From Alviniconcha marisindica (taxonomy: Eukaryota; Mollusca; Gastropoda; Provannidae), in NCBI GenBank assembly GCA_018857735.1, contig JABMCL010000715.1, forward strand, positions 216,001-280,000: a DNA stretch of 64,000 bases, in the 5' to 3' direction. Under the pieces are notes generated by a model that made no database searches, was not told where the DNA came from, and saw only the letters and a program-made list of their open reading frames with translations. Position 1 is the first letter of the stretch; each line of letters starts with the position of its first letter. Of this stretch, positions 1 through 8,500 are shown in pieces. The position numbers were made by a program, and so were the translations under genes.

Positions 1-98
1 GCTTTCCTCATCGTTTCTGCACTTTTCTTCTAAATACATCAGTGTCACATGTTTGTTTGTTTTTTAAACCATAACCCTGGGTTAAAACAAATCGTTAC

Positions 99-292
99 CT
101 TTCTTCATTGTCTTTGCGCCTTTCCTCTTCCTTCTTTTCCTTCTTCTTTTTCACCAGTTCCTCATACTCATTGGGCACCAGCGGGTTGTACTCATCGGTG
201 ACCCCGGTGAAGGATGGAATAGCTTCTGAGGCGATGAACGGGGCTGCGGAGCTGACAGCGATTGGCACAGAGGGCATAGCAGCTCTTTCAAT
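99..292 (-). CDS. RBM17: RBM17 exon 4
   Basis: 194 nt from acceptor GTGTGTCAG to donor GTAACG, ending two bases into a codon. Encodes TDEYNPLVPNEYEELVKK and a Lys/Glu/Arg-rich tail, matching ADEYDPMFPNDYEKVVK in vertebrate RBM17. The last intron bases and first seven exon bases are the core of the adjoining 37-bp tandem array. Confidence 0.88.
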
Positions 293-2543
293 CTGACACA
301 CAAACCAAGCAGTTCACATCCCTTTTAATCTGACACATAAGTCAAGCAGTTCACATCCCTTTTAATCTGACACATAAGTCAAGCAGTTCACATCCCTTTT
401 AATCTGACACATAAGTCAAGCAGTTCACATCCCTTTCAATCTGACACATAAGTCAAGCAGTTCACATCCCTTTCAATCTGACACATAAGTCAAGCAGTTC
501 ACATCCCTTTCAATCTGACACATAAGTCAAGCAGTTCACATCCCTTTCAATCTGACACATAAGTCAAGCAGTTCACATCCCTTTCAATCTGACACATAAG
601 TCAAGCAGTTCACATCCCTTTTAATCTGACACACAAGTCAAGCAGTTCACATCCCTTTTAATCTGACACATAAGTCAAGCAGTTCACATCCCTTTTAATC
701 TGACACATAAGTCAAGCAGTTCACATCCCTTTTAATCTGACACATAAGTCAAGCAGTTCACATCCCTTTCAATCTGACACGTAAGTCAAGCAGTTCACAT
801 CCCTTTTAATCTGACACATAAGTCAAGCAGTTCACATCCCTTTCAATCTGACACACAAGTCAAGCAGTTCACATCCCTTTCAATTTGACACACAAGTCAA
901 GCAGTTCACATCCCTTTCAATCTGACACACAAGCCAAGCAGTTCACATCAGTAATCCACAGACGAAAAAGTCCAAAAAAAAAAAAACTTTTCTTTTTTTA
1001 AATAGAATTCTTTCCCCTGCCTTACCATGTCAAGTTGTCCTATCTCTGTGTTACCTAACTTTCGTTCCTGTCTGTTTCCAGCGACACTGACAGGTAGGGA
1101 CTTTTGCAGGAGCCTTCAGGTATTGTGGCGCTTCTCTTTCTCTTGTCATTGTGTGCTTTGATTGGACTGGATTTCTTTGTTTGTTGCTGCTGGCTTTTAT
1201 CTAGTTTATCTTTTTTTCTTCTTCTTCATTTCTGCTCCTTCTCCACTAACAAAATGGGCACCAAACAATACAACCATTACAAATACTGTCACGACCAGAA
1301 TTTGAATGATAACATGCACGTGAGACATTGACACTTCCTCCTTTTGTGGACTGTAGGAGAGCCTCAGCTAGAAATAATTCCTTTCTCTTTCACTGAATAA
1401 ACAACTTCATCAGACTGAAGGTGATCACGCAAATTCACCACGTTGAAGGTGACCACGCAAATTCTCCAGGTTGATGGTGATCATGCAAATTGACCACGTT
1501 GAAGGTGACCACGCAAATTCACCAGGTTGAAGGTGACCATGCAAACTGACTAGGCTGAAGGTGATCACACAAATTCACCAGGTTGCAGCTGACCACACAA
1601 AATCACCAGGTTGAAGGTGACCACGCAAATTCAACAGGTTGAAGGTGACCACACAAATTCACCAGGCTGAACATGACCACATATTCACCAGGTTCAAGGT
1701 GACCACACAAATTCACCAGGTTAAAGGTGACCACGCAAATTCACCAGGTTGAAGGTGACCACACAAATTCACCACAAATTCACCAGGTTGAAGGCGACCA
1801 CACAAATTCACCAGGTTAAAGTAAGTAAGTAAATTGGTGTTTTACGCCCAGTCAACCAGTATGGTTATATCAGGGCGATCACCAGGTTAAAGGTGACCAC
1901 ACAAATTCACCAGGTTGAAGGTGACCATGCAAATTCACCGGGTTGGAGGTGACCACACAAATTCACCAGGTCAAAATGACCCACTTCATGAGGCTGAAGG
2001 CGAAATAACTTAAGACAGGGTAAGATGAAGTAACTTAAGACATGGTGAGTAAGATGAAGTAACTTAAGACATGGTGAGTAAGATGAAGTAACTTAAGACA
2101 GGGTGAGTCCCCACAATTCACCAGGCTGAAGGTGACCACACAAACTCGCCAGGTTCAAGGCGACCACACAAATTCACCAGATCGAAATGACCCACTTCAT
2201 GGAACTGAAGGTGAAGTAACTTAAGACAGGGTGAGTAAGATGAAGTAACTTAAGACAGGGTGAATTCGCCCCCCCCCCCCCCCACCCCCACTGGTGAGCG
2301 CCAAGGCCTGTGGCTTCCCCTTATTCAGCCGTCCACTCACTTTGCCTGTCTGCAGGTTGAAGCTGATGGGTCCATCCTCCGCATGCCTCTTCAGGTCCAC
2401 CACTGGCGCCAGCACACTCTGCCGCTGTCTCTGACCACATAACAGGGGCAGACAAACGGTAACAACGGGCGACAGGGCATCAAAGTGCTCTTGTTCAAAG
2501 TGGGATTGTCATGACAGTTTACCTCCATCCCTATCAGTCTGCA

Positions 2544-2612
<69 letters not shown>

Positions 2613-3943
2613 CATATTTTGCAGTTATGCTTGAACCCTTGTCTACATTCTGTGTTACTGTTAGCTTTTTTCTTTTTCTTACATATATTTTTTACTGCTG
2701 ATAACATTTCCACCTCAATGTACATTATGTGTGTTATACTATGCTTGTTCAGCGCTTTGAGCTGCAGGGTATGTGCTTTACAAATTTCCATTATTATTAT
2801 TATTATTATTATAGCACACTTTGACTTTGTACCTTTGTCTGAAGGAGGGATGCTTTCTTGGCCTGCAGCTGAGACTGAAGCAGCTTGTAGCCTGGCGACC
2901 AGCCCGCTGGGAAAACACAGTTTTAAACAGTCAGCTTGTTAGTCATGGCTTTCAACATCCCCTCAAACACCCAGCTGCATTAGGCTGGTTTCAAACGGCA
3001 ACTTATCAAGCATCACGCCAAATCAAACATGAACACAAAGAGAGTAGTAAATTATTGACCAGCTCACAGACAAAACAAAACAAACAAAGAAGAATGATAA
3101 ATGAACTCTCCTCTGACCCTGATATATAAAATATATGTAATACTTAAAACTAAAGTGACTAAAGTGACTAAAATTATTTACCAGCTCACAGACAAAACAA
3201 AACAAACAAAGAAGAATGATAAATGAACTCTCCTCTGACCTTGATATATATAAAATATATGTAAAACTTAAAACTAAAGTGACCCATTTTCACCAAATAA
3301 AAAAGGCACTTAGTTCACTGGGGGGGGTGATGAGAAGTGAGCCAGTTTGGCCAAGCGGTAAGGCATTAGGCTGGTAGTGGTAAGCAGAGGTGACTTCAGT
3401 CTGAATCTGCTTCGGCTCTCCTTTCTCTTCAAAAGTTGCGGTCTGTGGACGCTGTCTTGTGACCTTGTCCCTCACAATTATGAAACGTTAAAACGGCTCT
3501 CATCGCTTATTCTTAATCTTATTCTTAATGCACGAGTCATTCTGGTGGTGACGGTGCAGCAATAGATATAATCTCCCTCCCCCCCCCCCCCCCCCCCACC
3601 TCCATGCCCCCTTCCCCCATCTTCTCCCGTCCCTAATAGAAGCCTTCTGGTTACTGGGGGTTGATACAAATGCTAGCAGTAGTAGACTAGGTGCCTGTAG
3701 ACAAACACAAGACTGGAGAGGGACAAGCACTGTTTACTTCACTCTCTGCTTCAGTTCAGGAACTCTAATAATAGCATAATTATATTATAACGTGTACGCT
3801 AATGTGCAACCTGTAAGCTGTTTTACTTTAAGTGTTAAAAGTGGACGAGAGAAGTGCATGCGGGAGTGAGGCAACTCACGGACAGTTTTGGTGCTGCCAG
3901 TGGTCTCCTTGTTGTCGATGTCCAATCCGTCGTACAGAGACAT
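99..3943 (-). CDS. RBM17: RBM17 / SPF45 splicing factor, 5' part of gene (four exons)
   Basis: RBM17 (SPF45) is a nuclear spliceosome-associated protein that acts in 3' splice-site choice. Four exons are read on the minus strand: 3880-3943, 2833-2906, 2341-2430 and 99-292 (422 nt, 140 codons plus 2 nt). Phases agree at all three junctions. Family signatures seen are the start MSLYDGLDID, then GWSPGYKLLQSQLQAKKAS, SVLAPVVDLKR, and DEYNPLVPNEYEELVKKKK leading into a Lys/Glu-rich helix, all matching the N-terminal half of metazoan RBM17. The G-patch and C-terminal RRM (UHM) expected in this family would lie left of the window. The start is the first ATG of the recognisable N-terminus. The introns carry large minisatellites, one of which copies the exon 4 acceptor. 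Identity is confident; the gene is cut by the window edge. Confidence 0.9.
293..955. repeat. 37-bp minisatellite copying the RBM17 exon 4 acceptor
   Basis: About 17 nearly identical head-to-tail units fill the intron immediately next to exon 4. Read on the minus strand each unit contains TATGTGTCAG followed by ATTAAAAGG or ATTGAAAGG, i.e. the real acceptor GTGTGTCAG and the first exon bases ATTGAAAG. Units differ mainly by C/T at one position. Confidence 0.95.
1410..2265. repeat. 28-29 bp minisatellite in RBM17 intron 3
   Basis: Tandem units of CACCAGGTTGAAGGTGACCA followed by a CACAAATT spacer, interrupted at 1823-1880 by a dispersed GTAAGTAAG element and at 1995-2110 and 2205-2262 by units of AAGATGAAGTAACTTAAGAC. 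The word CAGGTTGAAG also occurs in exon 3 (about 2353-2362), a possible but unproven seed. Confidence 0.9.
1823..1882. mobile_element. Dispersed GTAAGTAAG / ACGCCCAGTCAACC element fragment
   Basis: Contains GTAAGTAAGTAAATTGGTG, then TTTTACGCCCAGTCAACCAG and a TATATCAGGGCG tail. The same words occur near 10455, 18780, 38045, 54815 and 60015 in either orientation, and as the unit of the 35685-37195 array. Probably a short interspersed element of this genome. Confidence 0.7.
2341..2430 (-). CDS. RBM17: RBM17 exon 3
   Basis: 90 nt, 30 codons, phase 0 on both sides. Contains QSVLAPVVDLKR, the family's VLAPVIDLKR block. Acceptor GGTCAG, donor GTGAGT. Confidence 0.88.
2545..2608. repeat. (GT)n microsatellite
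   Basis: Uninterrupted GT dinucleotide run of about 30 units in RBM17 intron 2. Confidence 0.98.
2698..2812 (-). mobile_element. SINE-like element with AATAATAATGGAAATTTG head
   Basis: On the minus strand it reads ATAATAATAATGGAAATTTG, then TAAAGC, GCGCTGAACAAGCAT and CATTGAGGTGG. A second copy lies at 22222-22325 on the plus strand, and related words (GCGCTTTGAGCC) recur near 16108, 25800 and 46818. Confidence 0.65.
2833..2906 (-). CDS. RBM17: RBM17 exon 2
   Basis: 74 nt between an acceptor CCAG and donor GTACAA. It completes the split codon from exon 1 (Pro) and encodes GWSPGYKLLQSQLQAKKAS and a few more residues, the conserved coiled N-terminal block of SPF45. Ends in phase 0. Confidence 0.88.
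3059..3283. repeat. Two-copy tandem duplication, period about 122 bp
   Basis: CCAGCTCACAGACAAAAC and about 100 following bases occur at 3059 and again at 3181 with few differences, in RBM17 intron 1. Confidence 0.9.
3335..3480 (+). mobile_element. tRNA-derived SINE-like sequence
   Basis: GTTTGGCCAAGCGGTAAGGC resembles an RNA polymerase III A box of a Leu/Ser-type tRNA, and a B-box-like GTCTGAATCT follows about 55 bases later. The cloverleaf is not complete, so this is read as a SINE head rather than a tRNA gene. Confidence 0.45.
3880..3943 (-). CDS. RBM17: RBM17 exon 1 (coding part)
   Basis: Starts at ATG 3943-3941, encodes 21 residues beginning MSLYDGLDID, and ends one base into a codon before donor GTGAGT (3879-3874). 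The 5' UTR is upstream and its limit is not visible. Confidence 0.88.
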
Positions 3944-4087
3944 GACTGCTTCTTCAAATTACAGCCCACTTCTCAGTTCCCTGTTGCTACAAACCACAAA
4001 ACAGTTAAAGATAAAACACAAGTTGTGCCTTTTAAGTTGTACCTTTTTTCTTCTTTTTTTTACACACAAAACAACAAACATCTGTCA
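3944..4087. promoter_or_regulatory. Presumed RBM17 5' UTR and promoter side
   Basis: Sequence directly upstream of the RBM17 start on the minus strand. No TATA box or other clear core element was recognised; the assignment rests on position only. Confidence 0.25.
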
Positions 4088-4262
4088 AGGTAGGTAGGTA
4101 GTGTTGCTTAATGTCCTCAGATGTCAGTTGACATATTAGGGACAAGCTGAGACCAATGCTGAAGCATTGTTCAGTATAGCTTTGTCCACAGAAACCAGAA
4201 GGCGCGTTAGGACGGACAGCCCAGGATGGCCACCTCGACTCTCACACAGCTCCTGAACTATG
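4088..4262 (+). mobile_element. Dispersed element B (GTAGGTAGGTAG ... CTCCTGAACTAT)
   Basis: A block of about 175 bp starting GTAGGTAGGTAGTGTTGC, with GTCAGTTGACATATTAGGGA in the middle and ACACAGCTCCTGAACTAT at the end. Near-identical copies occur at 52416-52595 and 54268-54437, and partial reverse copies at 59610-59880 and about 51000-51030. Non-coding, SINE- or MITE-like. Confidence 0.75.
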
Positions 4263-5640
4263 ACATCTGTCAACTTTGTAATAAAACTAATATATATATA
4301 TATATATACTGTAGTCAGATGTCATGTGACATGTTACTGTCATATATATATATGAAATGTTACTGTCAAAGTGTCATGCGAAGCGCCACCATCTTTCCTG
4401 CCTCTTTAAGTTTACTCGGTGGACTGATATAATTACTGCTAATAAACTTTAACTCAAAGTGGTTTAAGTTGGGCATGCAGTGGGGTACTGCAGATGAAGA
4501 AATTAAGGTCACCTCTACTGAGAACCCAGAGCTGACAAATGTTCTCCTTTTATTAGTTTCAAAGCCTTGAGACTTGAGTAGGTGAGAATATTGCCCACTG
4601 CCAGGAATTTCCTTCTTGTCCTTGTTTCTACCTTCCTGGTTCATTCGCCTTAATTTTTTTCCAAATCCACTCCCTACTTTTTAACTACATTAGTTTTGCT
4701 TAACAGTTTCCCATATAAGCCCACAGAATAAAACAGTCATCTTCATCTTGCTCATACTGTCATAGTTACTGTAAATTGTAAATGATTCAAGCTGGTTCCT
4801 GCGGTGAGTGTCTACGGATAATGGAATACATACTGTACCAAAACATGTGTGAACTGTTTTTGTGCATTAATAATATAGATCTATAGTTGTTGTTTTTTTC
4901 ATGTTGTAACACTAACACTGTGACAGTGAATTAGACAAACCTGTGATTCAGTGACTTGTGTTCTGAACTAGTATAATTTAAAGAAATTTGGAATGTGTGA
5001 TTCATCCTGGGGTGACCATACATAGTTGACAGGACATTAAAATCCAAGAATTATCTAATTAATATAAAGTTGGTAAACAAGCTACAGTTGTGAAATTTTG
5101 TTCAGCTTTGACATTAACTATGAAGACACATTTTGCACAATATCTCAATTCAGTTTAGTTCAGAGGTTGCAAATATGCAGAAAATCTGTGTTAACTTTTA
5201 AGCAAAACAAAACTGTCTGATACAAGTCCTGAAATGTCATGCATGCATTTATCATGTAATTATAATATGCACTCGCAAACACACACACACCACACACACA
5301 ATCAAGATCACCATCACAGAATACACTTGAAAGTTCAATAAAAACTTTCTCTGACAGCAGGTGCCAAATCAGTTATCATCTGAAATGTATCACCTTTTAC
5401 ACTGGCTAGACCAGATGATAATCTACAATTGGTACCAATGTTTGCAAATGAGACTTATGTGACCATGGCAACCAAATGCTTGGCCAAATGTTTTGTTCAC
5501 ACACTAGCAGTAGCAATAAACAGCATACTGCTTGGCATACTAGTACAGAAACAGGTGTATCACGACTGGCTGTATAATCAGATTATCAGTTAAATTGTCT
5601 TGTGAAGAAGAGGAAGTTTACTGGATTATTAATTAACCAG

Positions 5641-5648
<8 letters not shown>

Positions 5649-5701
<53 letters not shown>

Positions 5702-5718
5702 GTTGTTGTTGTTGTTTA
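5649..5718. repeat. (GT)n then (GTT)n microsatellite
   Basis: GT run followed by TGTTGTTGTTGTTG. Confidence 0.97.
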
Positions 5719-5844
5719 AAGTGTTTGACTAGATATGGGCACTGTCCATAAACACATCATACCCCAATGTCTCTGAGTAATCCAGTTTATTTCTTCTTCT
5801 ACCGCCGGTTCTAATTTTCTTTCTCCGCTTGTGTAACACTAACA

Positions 5845-5901
<57 letters not shown>
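5845..5901. repeat. (GT)n microsatellite
   Basis: Uninterrupted GT dinucleotide run. Confidence 0.97.
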
Positions 5902-5902
<1 letters not shown>

Positions 5903-6243
5903 ATTGTATACAAGCAACGGATCGCCACTCAAAGCACCATCTGATATGCACGCGCGCACTCCCCTCCCGTCGCATCTATACCTAAAATTAGGTCCAGCGA
6001 CGTATCACATCAAGATCAAGATCAAGATTGTATGCATACTTGTATACAGTGCGGTGTAGACTACACCGTGGGAACGGCACAAACGCGATGAATTTCAAAT
6101 GTGAAGTATTTTGACATTATAAGGATATGGAAATGATGGGGCTAAGTGCATGACAAGATAGATCCGTTCATAAATAAATCTGCGTTTTAACATTAACTCA
6201 AGCTTTCTAAATTTGTATTTTATAAATCAAAACAAAAACGCAC

Positions 6244-6434
6244 CTGATAACAGACGTAAAAACCGGAACTTCTATTTCTGAGAACATCCGGTAGGCTTCC
6301 ACGCGAGAAATTAGCCTTTGCAACTGGACAGCCGGTGCATCTCGAAGCATCCACTGGAATCTAGTCCAGGGTCCTTGGTTGTTGCAGTTGTCCCAAATCT
6401 TGTTGGCTTGTTCAGTTCTTGTGCGCCAAAACAT
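6244..6434 (-). CDS. Possible first coding exon of an unidentified gene
   Basis: An open frame from ATG 6434-6432 encodes 63 residues starting MFWRTRTEQANKIWDNC, rich in Trp, Arg and Gln with conventional composition, ending at a good donor (ATCAG then GTGCGT). No low-complexity bias. I do not recognise the protein, and no following exon was found between here and RBM17, so it could be a chance open frame. Confidence 0.3.
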
Positions 6435-6883
6435 TGCATGCACACAATGCGGGGGGGTGGAGGGGGGGGGGGGGGCGATATGACAAAACGTAAAATGTAG
6501 ACGCGAGTAAATAAGAGTCAAAACAAAGTCAGTTTTGAATGGACCCAGTGAAAACATGAGGGGTGGGTCAGTTTGTGGACAGTTCCTCGGTTTAGTGACC
6601 ACAGTCGCCAGGCTTATTTTCTGTTAGCATTCTGTTGCTACCTAAATGTCTGGTGTTGACCATGCAGTCTTTTTGTCCTCGGTCAGCGTGTCGAGTATGA
6701 TCAACGGATCATAATCATTGTCAGCCAATGTGGATGAAACCTTTGTTATTGTTGTTATCGGAGCATTGTACTTGAATGGGGTTGAATGTACTCAGGTGTC
6801 GGACTCACATATCACGTATTAGGGACGAAGGAACATTGCACGTTTGTTCTTTCAATTTTGTGGGAATGTTTAACCATGGCTGC

Positions 6884-6972
6884 TGCAAGAAAGGGAGTTG
6901 TCTCCCCTATACCGTGTCTGAAAATGTACCTCGGGCCACCTCCGATGACCGGTGTTCTTCCGTAAAGTGACC
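6884..6972 (+). CDS. Possible short open frame / first exon, unidentified
   Basis: AACCATGG gives a good start context, followed by 29 codons (MAAARKGVVSPIPCLK and more) to a TAA. A potential donor (CC then GTAAAG) lies just before the stop. It faces away from the candidate minus-strand exon at 6244-6434, about 450 bp away, as at a divergent promoter. No downstream exon was identified, so support is weak. Confidence 0.2.
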
Positions 6973-7132
6973 TTCATTATACTGAAGACTGTGTTACTTA
7001 CTGTCAGGGGTTGCGCAACAGTAAACAAACAAACAAACGAACAAAACAGGTCGACACAACACTTTCTGCAAAGTAAGCTACACACTGAAAAATCACAGAC
7101 CTAACGACTACCAGTACTAGACTCAGAGTGTG

Positions 7133-7265
7133 TGTGTGGGGGGGGGGGGGGGGGGGGGGGGGGGGGAGGCGCTTGTTTGGAGAACGGTAGTGGCGTGTTC
7201 ATCTCATGACTTCGCCATTTTCTTTCTTTTGGGGACTGGGATGTTATCCACAGTGTGTGTGTGAA

Positions 7266-7325
<60 letters not shown>
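7133..7325. repeat. G homopolymer and (GT)n microsatellite
   Basis: A run of about 27 G at 7139-7166, then a (GT)n run from about 7253 to 7325. Such tracts are prone to consensus length errors. Confidence 0.95.
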
Positions 7326-7326
<1 letters not shown>

Positions 7327-7329
7327 AAA

Positions 7330-8330
7330 CCATAAGTGAAGCAATACACCCACAATGCATCCATATGCAATTTAACATGTATTTATCAGAAGCAATGCCA
7401 CAATAAATATGAGTATTTTATTCTTCCTTTTCAAGTGCATATTGTTATCTTAAACAGAAAAACAACAATGTGCAGGTAAATGGTACAAATCATCATACAG
7501 CCACTTCTTCTTTCAACCAAAATGACACTCCTGACAGCTTTCCCTGTGCATGGAGATCCCAAGTTCATGTCACATAAAGCCAGGTGCACAGGGATAAAAT
7601 CTCAAACAGCACCCCTTGACACAACAAATGCTGCCCGTGGCACAACTTCTGTGCCCACCTTACCTTTCATATTGAGCAAAACAGCTCTCTTGTGACACAA
7701 TCTGAACTTGCTTCCGAACATATTGACTGATAAAGGTTTATGTGCTCATGTACAAACTGTTACAGGAGAACTGAACCAAACAAGCATCACAATTCTTACT
7801 GATATGACCAGAATACAAAAAACAAAACATTTTGTGTGTGTGTGCATGTCTACATACATATGTGTGTGAGTGTGTGGATGTGCATACATGTGCATTTGAA
7901 TCTATGTTGTCAATATATGTACATCTAAAGACTGTGTAAGCACTTAGGGCCAGCATGGGTTGGGCGCACAAAGTACCCATTAAATAAATTATTATGTGCT
8001 GTATGTTGCAAGTATGGAATAACACATTCTGAGGTAATTTTACATGAATCTTGATCCTACTGTAGCACGGAACGAAATCAGTCATAAAACTAATAGTCTT
8101 GCATATGAATCTGGATCAGCTACCACCATCCTGACATTGTGACAAGGTCTTTTTTCCACAGTCATGCAACAACCTGTTATTGTTAATCTAGCCAGCACAA
8201 GCTCCACATTCACTAATTCTGAATTCAGTAAATGTGACACTCCTTGCTTCCGTCCTGAGAAACACAGGAATCTGAACCTTCTTCTGGCAGCTGGACGGTC
8301 AACCTACTGCCCATGATCTTTGCCAGGCAC
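7330..8330. other. No gene recognised; downstream flank of TXNL4B
   Basis: Contains no recognisable coding exon. An AATAAA hexamer on the minus strand at 7422-7417 is one possible polyadenylation signal for TXNL4B, but it is about 0.9 kb past the stop and unproven. Confidence 0.4.
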
Positions 8331-8334
8331 CTGT

Positions 8335-8500
8335 TCATATGTCTTTATAAATGAGGTCGTATTTAGGAATATCCCGAGGATCCAGTGGACTCGTCACTAT
8401 CAGTTTTCCCCTCATGGCTCCACGGAATATCACTTCCACCACATCCATGAAGTCCTGCTTTTTCTTGAAGCTGCCAATGAACTTGGTGTGGTCTGGAGTT
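8335..8500 (-). CDS. TXNL4B: TXNL4B exon 3 with stop
   Basis: 166 nt from acceptor ATCTCCAG to TGA at 8337-8335. Encodes the C-terminal helix and the family tail [14 protein letters not shown]. Confidence 0.95.

Larger units (their letters stand above)
4263..6230. other. No gene recognised; AT-rich spacer with microsatellites
   Basis: Contains short TATATA tracts (about 4290 and 4343), a CA tract near 5280, and two (GT)n runs (5649-5700 and 5845-5900). Open frames here are short and show no recognisable protein. Confidence 0.6.

Noticed and set aside
293..955. CRISPR-like regular array of 37-bp units
   Set aside because: There are no unique spacers between units, the host is eukaryotic, and the unit is a splice-site copy.
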